Assembly (NCBI RefSeq): GCF_007992115.1
Contig: NZ_BJZQ01000004.1
Location: 62,001 to 126,000 of the forward strand
Source: Aeromicrobium flavum
Lineage (GTDB): Bacteria; Actinomycetota; Actinomycetes; Propionibacteriales; Nocardioidaceae
Direction of reading: 5' to 3'
DNA: 64,000 bases
Part shown: piece by piece, positions 26,521 to 35,065 of the stretch
How positions within the stretch are numbered: the first letter of the stretch is position 1
Layout: every line of letters begins with the position of its first letter
Program-made: the position numbers and the translations under genes
The notes under the pieces: model-generated
What the model was told of the DNA's origin: nothing
Database searches by the model: none
What the model saw: the letters and a program-made list of their open reading frames with translations, nothing else

Positions 26521-27390
26521 TCAGATCTCCTGGAGCCGCGGCGCGGTCTTCTCGGCGAACTCGCTGACCCAGCCGACCGGGTCGGGGCCGTGCGGCGAGA
26601 CCGAGACCGACTGAATGCCGAGCTCGGCGTAGGCGGCGACGTCCTCGAGGAACTTCTCGGGATCCTTCACGGCGTCACCGGGCGACTGCAGGGTCCGCAG
26701 GATGTCGGCGGGGTCGCGGCCCACGTCGGCGCAGTGCTGGTCGAGGACCTCGAGCTTGTGCTTGATGACGTCGGTGCCGGCGGGGAAGAGGTTGCAGGCG
26801 TCGCCGTACTCGGCCACGAAGCGCAGCGTCTTCTTCTCGCCCATGCCGCCGAGCAGGATCGGCGGGTGCGGCTCCTGGATCGGCGCGGGATGGCAGATCG
26901 TCTCGGCGAGCTGGTAGTGCTTGCCCTCGTACGCGCCGTCGTCGTCACTCCACATCTGGTGGATGATCTGCAGCGTCTCCTCGAGCCGCTCGAACCGCTC
27001 CTTCATGTCGGGGTACGGCACGCCGAGACCGTGGTGCTCGCGCTCGTACCAGGCGGCGCCGAGTCCCAGGATCGCGCGACCCCCGGACAGCACGTCCAGG
27101 GTCGTGGCGATCTTCGCCAGCAGGCCCGGGTGCCGGTACGTGACCCCGGTGACGAGCAGGCCCAGCTTCACGCGCTCGGTCACGCCGGCCAGGTAGCCCA
27201 GGGCCGTGTAACCCTCGAGCATCGGGTCCTCGGACTTCCCGACGGTCTCCATCTGGAAGTAGTGGTCCATCAGGGTGACGGCGTCGGCACCGGCCTGCTC
27301 GGCCCGGCGCGCCGTCTCGGCGAGGGTCGGGGCGAGCGACTGCGGCTCGCCGGGGATCGTGAAGTTGTAGACGTGAACGCTGAAACGCAT
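26521..27390 (-). CDS. LLM class F420-dependent oxidoreductase
   Basis: A 289-residue luciferase-like enzyme from ATG 27390. 'GADAVTLMDHYFQME', 'YRHPGLLAKIATTLDVLSGG' and 'LGLGAAWYEREHHGLGVPYP' are hallmarks of the actinobacterial F420 branch. It likely transfers hydride between F420 and an unknown substrate. The next gene on the same strand (27,394-27,921) ends 4 nt before this start, so the two are probably co-transcribed. Confidence 0.85.
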   Translation of the reverse strand: MRFSVHVYNFTIPGEPQSLAPTLAETARRAEQAGADAVTLMDHYFQMETVGKSEDPMLEGYTALGYLAGVTERVKLGLLVTGVTYRHPGLLAKIATTLDVLSGGRAILGLGAAWYEREHHGLGVPYPDMKERFERLEETLQIIHQMWSDDDGAYEGKHYQLAETICHPAPIQEPHPPILLGGMGEKKTLRFVAEYGDACNLFPAGTDVIKHKLEVLDQHCADVGRDPADILRTLQSPGDAVKDPEKFLEDVAAYAELGIQSVSVSPHGPDPVGWVSEFAEKTAPRLQEI

Positions 27391-27393
27391 TCC

Positions 27394-27921
27394 TCAGCCT
27401 AGGCACGCTTCGACGACGCCGTCGACCGCTGAGCGGTCGCAGAAGTCGACGCGACGCGGTTCCAGGGCGTCGAGCATGGCCTGCTCCTCGGTGGTGCGCT
27501 CCTGCTTGGCCTTCAGGCTGCGGCGGATCGCGGCCATCATCGACCGCTCGAGCAGGCTCAGCCGATCGCGGTCCAGCGCGCCGCGCACGTGCCGGACGGC
27601 CAGGCGGTCCCGCAGCTCGGGCGAGAGCTTCGACGCCACCAGCTCGTCGCGCTTCGTCGACAATGCCGGGTCGCTCAATCCCACGGTGACGAGCACCCAG
27701 CGCGTCGCGGTCTCGAGCTCCATCGCGCGACGCAGGTCGCCGATGCCGCGCAGCTGCGGTCCGTAGATCGAGGCGCAGAACACCACCGTGCCCTGGGCGG
27801 CCAGTCGCTGAGGGGTGACGTCGTCGACCGCGGCGACCGGGGCACCGAGCGCCTCCCCGATCCACTCGGCGTACCGCTGGGCGGAACCGTACTTCGAGGC
27901 GTGCACGACGAGGGTGGTCAC
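27394..27921 (-). CDS. flavodoxin domain-containing protein (HemG-like)
   Basis: A 175-residue protein with a GTG start. 'TLVVHASKYGSAQRYAEWIGEAL' is the FMN phosphate-binding loop of the flavodoxin_5/HemG group, and 'VVFCASIYGPQLRGIGDLRRAM' provides the second flavin loop. Family members include menaquinone-dependent protoporphyrinogen oxidase, but the C-terminal part here is divergent, so a general flavodoxin role is safer. It is coupled to the F420-type oxidoreductase downstream and divergent from aroQ. Confidence 0.8.
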   Translation of the reverse strand: MTTLVVHASKYGSAQRYAEWIGEALGAPVAAVDDVTPQRLAAQGTVVFCASIYGPQLRGIGDLRRAMELETATRWVLVTVGLSDPALSTKRDELVASKLSPELRDRLAVRHVRGALDRDRLSLLERSMMAAIRRSLKAKQERTTEEQAMLDALEPRRVDFCDRSAVDGVVEACLG

Positions 27922-27985
27922 GTCCCGAGGCTAGGCGGCCGGCGGGGTCACCCGTCAGTGCCGCGGCCCCCGGTAGGTTGGCGCC

Positions 27986-28432
27986 GTGACCACGCGCCGG
28001 CTGCTGCTCGTCAACGGGCCCAACCTGAACCTGCTCGGCACGCGTGAGCCCGAGATCTACGGCTCCGAGACCCTCGATGACGTCGAGGCCCTGGTCACGG
28101 AGGCCGCCACGGCCCACGGGTACGAGGTGCGGTCGGTCCAGAGCAACCACGAGGGCGTGCTGATCGACGCGATCCACGCCGCCCGCGAGGACTGCTCCGG
28201 CATCGTCATCAACCCCGGCGGCCTGACGCACACCTCCGTGGTCCTGCGAGACGCGCTCTCGGGCGTGGCGCTCCCCGTGGCAGAGATCCACATCTCCGAC
28301 GTGATGGCGCGCGAGCCGTTCCGCCACCACTCGTACGTGGCGGACGTCGCCGTCGTTCACGTCATCGGCGAGGGCGTGCCCGGCTACCGCACGGCCACCG
28401 ATCGCCTCATCGCGCACATCGCCGGCCGATAA
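27986..28432 (+). CDS. aroQ: 3-dehydroquinate dehydratase, type II
   Basis: A 148-residue enzyme with a GTG start. The N-terminal 'LLLVNGPNLNLLGTREPEIYG' contains the catalytic Arg and Tyr; 'SNHEGVLIDAIHAA' and 'INPGGLTHTSVVLRDAL' follow, and the catalytic His is in 'EIHISD'. It removes water from 3-dehydroquinate in the shikimate pathway. It stands alone here, 36 nt before the antiporter gene. Confidence 0.97.
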   Translation: MTTRRLLLVNGPNLNLLGTREPEIYGSETLDDVEALVTEAATAHGYEVRSVQSNHEGVLIDAIHAAREDCSGIVINPGGLTHTSVVLRDALSGVALPVAEIHISDVMAREPFRHHSYVADVAVVHVIGEGVPGYRTATDRLIAHIAGR

Positions 28433-28468
28433 GATCGGTCCACCGACGACGGCTGGGAAGGGGATGAT

Positions 28469-29974
28469 GTGACCTCCCACGACCTCGACGTCATCCTGCT
28501 GACGGGGTCGGGAGTCCTCATCCTCGCCGTGCTGGCCGTGCGGCTCTCGGTGGGCATCGGGCTGCCGTCGCTGCTGATGTACCTCGGCCTGGGCATCCTC
28601 ATCGGCTACGACGGGGCCGGCGTCCAGTTCGCCGACGCCAACATCGCCCTGGTGCTGGGCCTGTCGGCGCTGATCCTCATCCTCGCCGAGGGCGGCCTCA
28701 CCACGAACTGGGCGCGGATGAAGCCGTCGCTGGGGCTGGGCGTCCTGCTCGCCACACTGAGCACCTCCCTGAGCGTCGTCATCGTCGCCGGGGGCGCCCA
28801 CTACCTGTTCGGCCTGGACTGGCAGCTGGCCGTCCTCATCGCCGCGGTGCTCTCACCCACCGACGCGGCCGCCGTCTTCTCCGTGCTGCGCACCGTGCCG
28901 CTGAAGTCGCGCGTCTCCGGCGTGCTCGAGGCCGAGTCGGGCCTCAACGACGCCCCGATCGTCGTCCTCGTCACCGCGATCAGCGTCGGCGAGATCGGCG
29001 AGTACGGCCCGGCGGGCTTCTTCGCCCTCGTCGTCTTCGAGCTGGTGATCGGCGCGCTGATCGGCCTCCTCGTGGGTGCCGGCGGGGCGAAGCTGCTGCG
29101 CCGCGCCGCGCTCCCGGCCGCGGGCCTGTACCCGCTCGTCGTGTTCGCCATGACCGTGCTGGCCTACGCGCTGGCGGCCACCATCCACGCCAGCGGGTTC
29201 GCCGCCGTCTACGTCGCCGCGGTGGTCCTGGGCAACACGGAGCTGCCCCACCGGTCGGCCACGCGCTCGTTCGTCGAGGGCATCGGCTGGCTCGCCCAGA
29301 TCGGCCTGTTCGTCATGCTCGGCCTGCTCGTGCACCCCAGCGACATCGCGCTGTGGCACCTCGGCGTCGGGGTGGGGGTCGGCGCCCTGCTGACCTTCGT
29401 CGCGCGCCCGGTGTCGGTGGCCGCGTCGGCCGTCTGGTTCCGCGTCGGCTGGCGCGAGCAGCTGTTCATCAGCTGGGCCGGCCTCCGCGGCGCGGTGCCC
29501 ATCGTCCTGGCCACCATCCCGCTCGCCAACGGCGTCCCGCACTCGATCGACCTGTTCAACATGACGTTCGTGGCCGTGGTCGTCTACACGATCATCCAGG
29601 CCGGTCCGCTGGGCCGATTGGCGCGGTGGTGCGGCGTCGAGACCGACCGGGGCCGCGACGTCGAGATCGACGCTGCTCCCCTCGAGCGCATCTCGGCCGA
29701 CCTGCTGCAGATCCACGTGCCGCCGGCGTCACGCCTCGCCGGGGTCGAGGTCGGCGAGCTGCGGCTGCCGCAGGGCGCCTCCGTCACGATGGTCGTGCGC
29801 GACGAGTCCACCCTCGTGCCGCACCGCACGACCCGGATCCTGGTGGACGACGAGCTGCTGGTCGTCACCACGCGCGACCTGCGCGAGCAGGTCGAGCGAC
29901 GGCTGCGCGACGTGGCGCGCCATGGTCGCCTCGCCGGCTGGGACCTCGACCCGCGCGCCGACCGGGACGCCTAG
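28469..29974 (+). CDS. cation/proton antiporter, CPA1 NhaP2-like, with RCK-C domain
   Basis: A 501-residue membrane protein; GGAAGGGGATGAT precedes GTG 28469. Twelve or so helices span residues 1-400, including 'LSPTDAAAVFSVLRTVPL' with the ion-binding Thr-Asp, and 'ESGLNDAPIVVLVT' with the second Asp. The last ~95 residues ('SRLAGVEVGELRLPQGASVTMVV') form a TrkA-C (RCK-C) ligand-binding domain, as in potassium/proton antiporters such as NhaP2/CvrA. It probably regulates internal K+ or pH. No operon partner is seen. Confidence 0.9.
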   Translation: MTSHDLDVILLTGSGVLILAVLAVRLSVGIGLPSLLMYLGLGILIGYDGAGVQFADANIALVLGLSALILILAEGGLTTNWARMKPSLGLGVLLATLSTSLSVVIVAGGAHYLFGLDWQLAVLIAAVLSPTDAAAVFSVLRTVPLKSRVSGVLEAESGLNDAPIVVLVTAISVGEIGEYGPAGFFALVVFELVIGALIGLLVGAGGAKLLRRAALPAAGLYPLVVFAMTVLAYALAATIHASGFAAVYVAAVVLGNTELPHRSATRSFVEGIGWLAQIGLFVMLGLLVHPSDIALWHLGVGVGVGALLTFVARPVSVAASAVWFRVGWREQLFISWAGLRGAVPIVLATIPLANGVPHSIDLFNMTFVAVVVYTIIQAGPLGRLARWCGVETDRGRDVEIDAAPLERISADLLQIHVPPASRLAGVEVGELRLPQGASVTMVVRDESTLVPHRTTRILVDDELLVVTTRDLREQVERRLRDVARHGRLAGWDLDPRADRDA

Positions 29975-29987
29975 CCACCTCGGTTCG

Positions 29988-30500
29988 CTACGGCAGCGTG
30001 ATGGCCGGGACGCAGACCGACACGTCGCGGCTGGCCTTGACCTTCGTCTTGGCCTTCTTCAGTCCCTTGTAGTCGGGGCCGATGAGGACCGAGATGCCGT
30101 CCTCGGTCTCGAAGTCGGGGGCCGCCTTGGCGACCTTGCCCTTGAACTGCTGGGCGACGAGCTTGACCCGGGGGTCGTCGGGGTCGGGCGCGAGGACCGT
30201 GACGTTCTTGACCTTCACCCGGCCGGGGTTGTTCTTCGCGACGCCGCCGAGGAAGCCACGGCGCTCCAGGTTGATCTTGACGCGGTTGGCGATGCCGGCG
30301 CGCTTGCTGGAGTTGTAGACGTGCACCATGACGAGGTTGCTGCTGAGCACCTCGCCGCGGGCGACCTTCTTGATCTCGCAGGTGGCCTCCTCGGCCACGG
30401 GCTCAGGCTTGGAGAAGGCGAGGTTGACGCCCAGGAACGTCCCCGCGACGAAGACTCCTGCCGCGCCGAGGACGACGAGACGCTCGATGGCTCTGCTCAT
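29988..30500 (-). CDS. LytR C-terminal domain protein, membrane anchored
   Basis: A 170-residue protein from ATG 30500. One N-terminal helix ('LVVLGAAGVFVAGTFLGVNLAF') is a membrane anchor. The outside domain 'NLVMVHVYNSSKRAGIANRVKINLERRGF' followed by 'VLAPDPDDPRVKLVAQQF' is the LytR_C module found alone or after LytR-CpsA-Psr enzymes; it likely binds cell wall polymers. It overlaps the upstream small gene by 4 nt. Confidence 0.85.
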   Translation of the reverse strand: MSRAIERLVVLGAAGVFVAGTFLGVNLAFSKPEPVAEEATCEIKKVARGEVLSSNLVMVHVYNSSKRAGIANRVKINLERRGFLGGVAKNNPGRVKVKNVTVLAPDPDDPRVKLVAQQFKGKVAKAAPDFETEDGISVLIGPDYKGLKKAKTKVKASRDVSVCVPAITLP

Positions 30501-30799
30501 GCCTGCTTGCCGATCGTGTGGACGCGGGCGTGGACCATGGTGCGCTGCTGGAGCGCGGCACGCAGTGCGCGGTGGAGGCCGTCCTCGAGGAAGAGCTCGC
30601 CCTTCCAGCCGACGACGTGGGCGAACAGGTCGCCGAAGTAGGTGGAGTCGGTGTCGAGCAGCGTCTCGAGGTCGAGGGTCGTCTTCGTCGTCGTGAGGTC
30701 GTCGAGGCGGACCTGGGTGGGCGCGATGGCAGCCCACTGACTCTGGGTCAGTCCATGGTCGGGGTAAGGCCGCCCGTCCCCCACGCGGCGAAAGATCAC
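30497..30799 (-). CDS. conserved actinobacterial protein, partner of LytR_C gene
   Basis: A 100-residue soluble protein with a GTG start. 'DGRPYPDHGLTQSQWAAIAPTQVRLDDL' and 'DTDSTYFGDLFAHVVGWKGELFLEDGLHRALRAAL' are strongly conserved in actinobacteria, where automatic pipelines often call it a VapB-family antitoxin. I see no antitoxin DNA-binding motif and no toxin gene beside it; the neighbour is the LytR_C protein, overlapping by 4 nt. The function is unknown. Confidence 0.75.
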   Translation of the reverse strand: MIFRRVGDGRPYPDHGLTQSQWAAIAPTQVRLDDLTTTKTTLDLETLLDTDSTYFGDLFAHVVGWKGELFLEDGLHRALRAALQQRTMVHARVHTIGKQA

Positions 30800-30873
30800 C
30801 CGCCCAGTCTAAGGGGCCCGCCACGGCAAAGTTCGCGACCGCCATGCCGGCCTCGGGGAACTAGCCTGAGCAC

Positions 30874-32613
30874 ATGACCGACACCGAGCCCTCCGCCGAC
30901 GCCGTCGCGGCCGCTGCCAAGACCGCCGCCGACGCCCGGATCGCCGCCGACGAGGCGCAGCGCCGGGCCGACGAGCTCGCGGCAGCGGCAGCGGCGGCCC
31001 AGGAGGCCGCGCAGCAGGGCGCCGCCGAGGCACCTGCCGCCGCGCCGGTCGCGAGCGAGCAGGCCGACGCGATCCGCGCCGGCTACACGTTCGACGGGCT
31101 GGCGCTCGAGATCGGCGCGCTCGTCGAGAACGGCGAGCCGCGCGCGGACGTCCCCGTGCGGATCCCCTTCGCGATGCTGAACCGCCACGGCCTCGTCGCA
31201 GGAGCGACGGGCACCGGCAAGACGAAGACCCTGCAGGTGCTCGCGGAGCAGGTGTCCGCCGGTGGCGTGCCGGTCTTCGCCGCCGACATCAAGGGCGACC
31301 TGTCGGGCATCGCGACGCCGGGCACGCCCAGCGAGAAGCTGCTGGCACGCACGCAGAGCATCGGCCAGGACTGGCAGCCGCTCGCCGCGCCCGCGGAGTT
31401 CTACTCGCTCGGCTCGAAGGGCGTCGGGGTGCCGATCCGCGCCACCGTCGAGTCCTTCGGCCCGATCCTGCTGGCCAAGGTGCTCGACCTCAACGCCACG
31501 CAGGAGTCGTCGCTCTCGCTGGTCTTCCACTACGCCCGCAAGACGGGCCTGCGCCTGGTGACGCTCGAGGACCTGCGGGCCGTCGTGGCGCACCTCGACA
31601 GCGACGAGGGCAAGCCCGAGCTCAAGGCCATCGGCGGCCTGTCGAGCGCCACGGTGGGCGTCATCCTGCGTGAGCTCGTGACGTTCGCCGACACCGGCGC
31701 CGACGCCTTCTTCGGCGAGCCGGCGTTCGACGTCACCGACATCCTGCGCACGAGCGAGTCCGGCGCCGGGGTCGTGTCGCTCCTCGAGGTGCCCGGCGTG
31801 CAGGACCAGCCCGAGCTGTTCTCCACCTTCCTGATGTACCTGCTGCGCGAGCTGTTCGCGACGCTGCCCGAGGTGGGCGACACCGACAAGCCCAGGCTGG
31901 TCTTCTTCTTCGACGAGGCGCACCTGCTGTTCAAGGGCGCGTCGAAGGACTTCCTCGAGATCGTCGTGCAGACGGTGCGCCTGATCCGCTCGAAGGGCGT
32001 CGGCATCTTCTTCGTCACCCAGACCCCCAAGGACGTGCCCGACGACGTGCTGGCCCAGCTCGGCTCGCGCGTCCAGCACCAGCTGCGCGCCCACACGCCC
32101 CAGGATGCCAAGGCGCTGAAGGCGACCGTGTCGACCTACCCCCACTCGGGCTACGACCTCGGCGCCGTGCTGACGCAGCTGGCCACGGGCGAGGCGATCG
32201 TGACGGTCATGAACGAGAAGGGCGCGCCGTCGCCCGTGGCCTGGACCCGCGTGCGGGCCCCGCAGGGATCGATGGAGCCCACCCCCGCCGAGACGATGCA
32301 CGCGGCCGTCGCCGCCTCGCCGCTCACGGCGAAGTACGCGCCCGCCCCGTCGGGTGAGGGCGCCGCCGCCGTGCTGGGCGCCAGGACGAAGGCGGCCACC
32401 GAGGCCGTCGCGGCCGAGGCCGAGCGCCAGCGCGCGGCGGAGGAGGCCGAGAGGCTCGAGAAGGACCTCGGCCGCTCGCGTTCGACGAGCACCGGCACCC
32501 GACGTCGAACCCGCACGTCGACCCGGATGTCGCCGATGGACCGCGCGATCAACGAGGCCAGCCGGACGGCCGCCCGCGAGATCATCAAAGCCATCTTCAA
32601 GAGGAAGCGGTGA
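30874..32613 (+). CDS. HerA-like helicase/ATPase (DUF853)
   Basis: A 579-residue protein. Residues 1-65 are Ala/Glu-rich, likely a coiled coil. The ATPase follows with Walker A 'GLVAGATGTGKTKTLQVLAE' near residue 108 and Walker B 'LVFFFDEAHLLF' near residue 345. The C-terminal part is charged and basic, ending 'AREIIKAIFKRKR'. The DUF853 family is related to HerA/FtsK motors; its role, probably DNA end processing or translocation, is not settled. The M14-like gene follows 4 nt later, so co-transcription is likely but the link is unclear. Confidence 0.88.
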   Translation: MTDTEPSADAVAAAAKTAADARIAADEAQRRADELAAAAAAAQEAAQQGAAEAPAAAPVASEQADAIRAGYTFDGLALEIGALVENGEPRADVPVRIPFAMLNRHGLVAGATGTGKTKTLQVLAEQVSAGGVPVFAADIKGDLSGIATPGTPSEKLLARTQSIGQDWQPLAAPAEFYSLGSKGVGVPIRATVESFGPILLAKVLDLNATQESSLSLVFHYARKTGLRLVTLEDLRAVVAHLDSDEGKPELKAIGGLSSATVGVILRELVTFADTGADAFFGEPAFDVTDILRTSESGAGVVSLLEVPGVQDQPELFSTFLMYLLRELFATLPEVGDTDKPRLVFFFDEAHLLFKGASKDFLEIVVQTVRLIRSKGVGIFFVTQTPKDVPDDVLAQLGSRVQHQLRAHTPQDAKALKATVSTYPHSGYDLGAVLTQLATGEAIVTVMNEKGAPSPVAWTRVRAPQGSMEPTPAETMHAAVAASPLTAKYAPAPSGEGAAAVLGARTKAATEAVAAEAERQRAAEEAERLEKDLGRSRSTSTGTRRRTRTSTRMSPMDRAINEASRTAAREIIKAIFKRKR

Positions 32614-32617
32614 GCCC

Positions 32618-33385
32618 ATGCACGCACGAGTCCTGAGGACCGGGACGGCACTCGTCCTGTCCGCCGGGTTGGTCGCGCCGACGCTGGCCGGCGTGCCGGC
32701 GCAGGCCGCCGAGACGACCTACGTGAAGAAGAAGGTCGTCATCGGCACCAGCCACGAGGGGCGCAAGATCGTCGCCTGGTTCCGCGGCGACCCGAACGCG
32801 AAGCGCACGCTGCTCATCGTCGGCCAGATGCACGGCGACGAGCCCGCGGGCCGCAAGACGGCCCAGCACGCCGTCAAGCGGGTGAAGCCCAAGCGGGGCA
32901 CCGGGCTCTGGATCATCCCGACGATGAACCCCGACGGCGCGGCGAAGGGCCGGCGCACCAACGCCCGCGGCGTCGACCTGAACCGCAACTGGCCCACCAG
33001 CGGCTGGATCAAGGGCACCAAGGGCTCGCGCACCTACGGCGGCTCCAAGAAGGCCAGTGAGCGCGAGACGCGCGTGATGATGAAGTTCCTCAAGAAGCAC
33101 CAGCCGCGCTACATCACCTCGCTGCACCAGCCGCTGAAGGGCATCGGCAAGTCCGGCAAGGACGTGGCGTTCGAGAAGCGCCTCGCCAAGGAGCTCAAGC
33201 TCAAGCGCAAGTACTTCGGGGTCGCCCAGGGCAAGGGCACCTCGCCGACGATGACCGGGTGGTACAACCGCTACCACGGCAAGCGCGGCACGGCGATCAC
33301 GGTGGAGTTCGGCAAGAAGCCGTCGAGCGCGTCCGTCAAGGGAGCCAGCCGCGGCCTCATGCGCGCGGCGCGCGTACACCCCTAG
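32618..33385 (+). CDS. secreted M14-family zinc carboxypeptidase-like protein
   Basis: A 255-residue protein from ATG 32618. The Sec signal peptide is 'RTGTALVLSAGLVAPTLAG' with cleavage near 'AQAAE'. Zinc-site motifs are 'VGQMHGDEPAG' (His and Glu) and a later His in 'ITSLHQPLKGIG'; 'VDLNRNWPT' gives the substrate-binding Asn-Arg, and 'ITVEFGKK' the general-base Glu. The mature protein is very basic (many Lys), which suggests a cell-wall target such as peptidoglycan peptides. It is shorter than typical M14 enzymes. Confidence 0.85.
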   Translation: MHARVLRTGTALVLSAGLVAPTLAGVPAQAAETTYVKKKVVIGTSHEGRKIVAWFRGDPNAKRTLLIVGQMHGDEPAGRKTAQHAVKRVKPKRGTGLWIIPTMNPDGAAKGRRTNARGVDLNRNWPTSGWIKGTKGSRTYGGSKKASERETRVMMKFLKKHQPRYITSLHQPLKGIGKSGKDVAFEKRLAKELKLKRKYFGVAQGKGTSPTMTGWYNRYHGKRGTAITVEFGKKPSSASVKGASRGLMRAARVHP

Positions 33386-33393
33386 GAATGAGA

Positions 33394-33481
33394 GGACCCC
33401 TCGCGTACCCGACAGGGACCACTGACCCTTGCTGCATTCCTGCCCTGGGGGAGTTGGGTGATGTGCCGCCACGCGAGGGGC
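33394..33481 (-). ncRNA. ffs: signal recognition particle RNA, small (4.5S) type
   Basis: On the minus strand the SRP core CAGGGCAGGAATGCAGCA is present, the GGAA tetraloop and Ffh-binding internal loops of SRP RNA. The ends CCCCTCGCGT (33,471-33,480) and ACGCGAGGGG (33,397-33,406) pair to close a single long hairpin of about 88 nt. Ends are approximate. It lies just after the M14-like gene and divergent from tRNA-Ser(GGA). Confidence 0.93.
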
Positions 33482-33590
33482 TGGACACCAATATACGGGC
33501 CCGCCGGTGACACGGGGAGCCGACCTCCGCCAGCGACGCGATCCGATCCCGATTGGCCCGGCTCCGCGGGTGCCACGTAGACTCCCTCGC

Positions 33591-33678
33591 GGAGGATTCG
33601 CATAGTGGCCTAGTGCGCTCGCTTGGAAAGCGGGTTGAGTGAAAGCTCTCAGGGGTTCGAATCCCCTATCCTCCGCCA
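33591..33678 (+). tRNA. tRNA-Ser (anticodon GGA), integration target
   Basis: The acceptor GGAGGAT pairs with ATCCTCC, the loop TTGGAAA carries GGA, the variable arm is long, and CCA is encoded. The 3' 24 nt plus one base are repeated at 47,918-47,942. The tRNA is intact, so the attL side restored it. Confidence 0.96.
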
Positions 33679-33679
33679 G
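33655..33679 (+). repeat. left attachment site core (attL), 25 bp
   Basis: These 25 nt, covering the T-loop to the CCA end of tRNA-Ser(GGA) plus one G, match 47,918-47,942 perfectly in direct orientation. Flanks differ on both sides. Confidence 0.95.
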
Positions 33680-33739
33680 TGGTTGAGCGCCTCTGACCTG
33701 CGAAGACATCTCCCGGGTCGGGGCGCTCACCTGCTTCAT

Positions 33740-33756
33740 GTGCTGAGATAAGTGCT
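33740..33756. repeat. putative integrase arm-type sites, left end
   Basis: Two GTGCT repeats at 33,740 and 33,752 (12-nt period) after CAT. The right end has the same arrangement at 47,781 and 47,793. CTGAGATA is also repeated at 33,743 and 33,765. Confidence 0.5.
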
Positions 33757-33785
33757 AAGAGCCTCTGAGATACGCCCGGAACGAG

Positions 33786-34925
33786 TCAGAACGGTGGCTC
33801 TTCAGCCTTGACAGGCGTCGCGACTTTCCGCTGCGACTCGACAATCCGGTCCGTCAGTTCGATGGTCGACAGGTACACCCAGAACACCCAATCGAGGTAG
33901 TCGTCCGCGTAGTCCGCCTTCTGGTCGGCGCGTTGATGGCGAATTGCGAACTCGTTGGCGATCTGGAAGAGCGCTCCCTCGTCCTTCTTGAGGAGGTTGT
34001 CCTTCAGGTGCTGGCGCCTCCGCTCAAGCACTCCAGACAGCGACACACAAGCCGCCCTCTTGTCGAGCCGGGATGCGCCACGAGCGCGGAATTGCGCGAT
34101 GGCGTGTCGGACTTCCGCGGCGTCATCGTCGTGCTGGTTCGCATTGGCAGAAACTCGCTCCAGAGTCCGCAACACAAGTTCGTCTCGGTCATCCCCTGGA
34201 GCGCGGACCAGTCGCCCCCTGTCTTCGCCTGAATCCGCCAGCGCTAGCCCAAGGTCGCCCTGCGCGAACAGGGCGTTGGTCTTCCAGCGGTAAATCCCCT
34301 GACCAACTCCCGGGACGTAGTCATCGAAATGCCAGCCGCAGTTGCCGTAGGTGTGGTCGTATCTCAACCGGGGACGCGCAACCAGGTCGTGAATGACCTC
34401 GACAAGTGTGTAGAAGTCGTCGACACCCAAGGGCGACTCTGACGTAAGGGGCCACGCAATCCGAAGACCCGCCCGCCTCAACACCTCTGACTCGATCTTG
34501 CGGTCAGGCGGCGGTACCGGCTCGCCGTCCACGCACTCCTTCGGCGCCACTCTGGAGAGGAATCCGAGCCTCTGGAATTCGAACATCTCCGCAGCCCACT
34601 CCCGTTGCACTTCGAGCATGGACAGCATGGCCGCAGGGGCATCCGGCCGGGTCCGCGCGTTCCAATAGCGCGCTCGCTCCGTCGGGAACTGGTCGACGTC
34701 GTTCGCCAGTTGAGTCAAGTAGGTACGGTCCTTCGGGGCCCCACCCCAGCCAGTGCTCCGTAACCGACGCTCGAACTCCTGCTTGGGCTCCGGACCATCG
34801 AAGGCGTCCTCCAGCAGGATCGCTCCAGCCGTTTCGTAACCGGCGATCGACGCGATCGCTCGGGACTCCGCAGCGAATACCTCGCGAGGCCAAGTTAAGT
34901 GGAACTCGGGGCCGTACGAATTCAT
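33786..34925 (-). CDS. unknown element cargo protein at the attL end
   Basis: A 379-residue soluble protein from ATG 34925. No known domain is recognised. The C-terminal 90 residues look conserved in style: 'GVLERRRQHLKDNLLKKDEG', 'LFQIANEFAIRHQRADQKAD' and 'DWVFWVYLSTIELTDRIVES', a helical region. Trp-rich stretches ('YGNCGWHFDDYVPG') lie in the middle. The position between attL and the integrase is a common cargo slot, often used for defence genes. GC is lower than in the chromosome. It may be a defence or abortive-infection protein, but that is only inferred from position. Confidence 0.6.
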   Translation of the reverse strand: MNSYGPEFHLTWPREVFAAESRAIASIAGYETAGAILLEDAFDGPEPKQEFERRLRSTGWGGAPKDRTYLTQLANDVDQFPTERARYWNARTRPDAPAAMLSMLEVQREWAAEMFEFQRLGFLSRVAPKECVDGEPVPPPDRKIESEVLRRAGLRIAWPLTSESPLGVDDFYTLVEVIHDLVARPRLRYDHTYGNCGWHFDDYVPGVGQGIYRWKTNALFAQGDLGLALADSGEDRGRLVRAPGDDRDELVLRTLERVSANANQHDDDAAEVRHAIAQFRARGASRLDKRAACVSLSGVLERRRQHLKDNLLKKDEGALFQIANEFAIRHQRADQKADYADDYLDWVFWVYLSTIELTDRIVESQRKVATPVKAEEPPF

Positions 34926-35065
34926 CCCCGAAGGCTAGCGCCGGTTGCACTCCCACGATTGGTTCTATGTCCCAGAACGTGCGCCAGTTTCCAAGTCTCC
35001 CTCGGTTCAAGTCACCGTCGGCGGGCGGCGAATCGCCGGCTGAACTCTCGACTTGCGCGTAGCAA

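Noticed and set aside
30497-30799. VapB-type antitoxin label for the small gene next to the LytR_C protein
   Set aside because: No DNA-binding motif and no toxin gene; the partner is a cell-wall domain protein.
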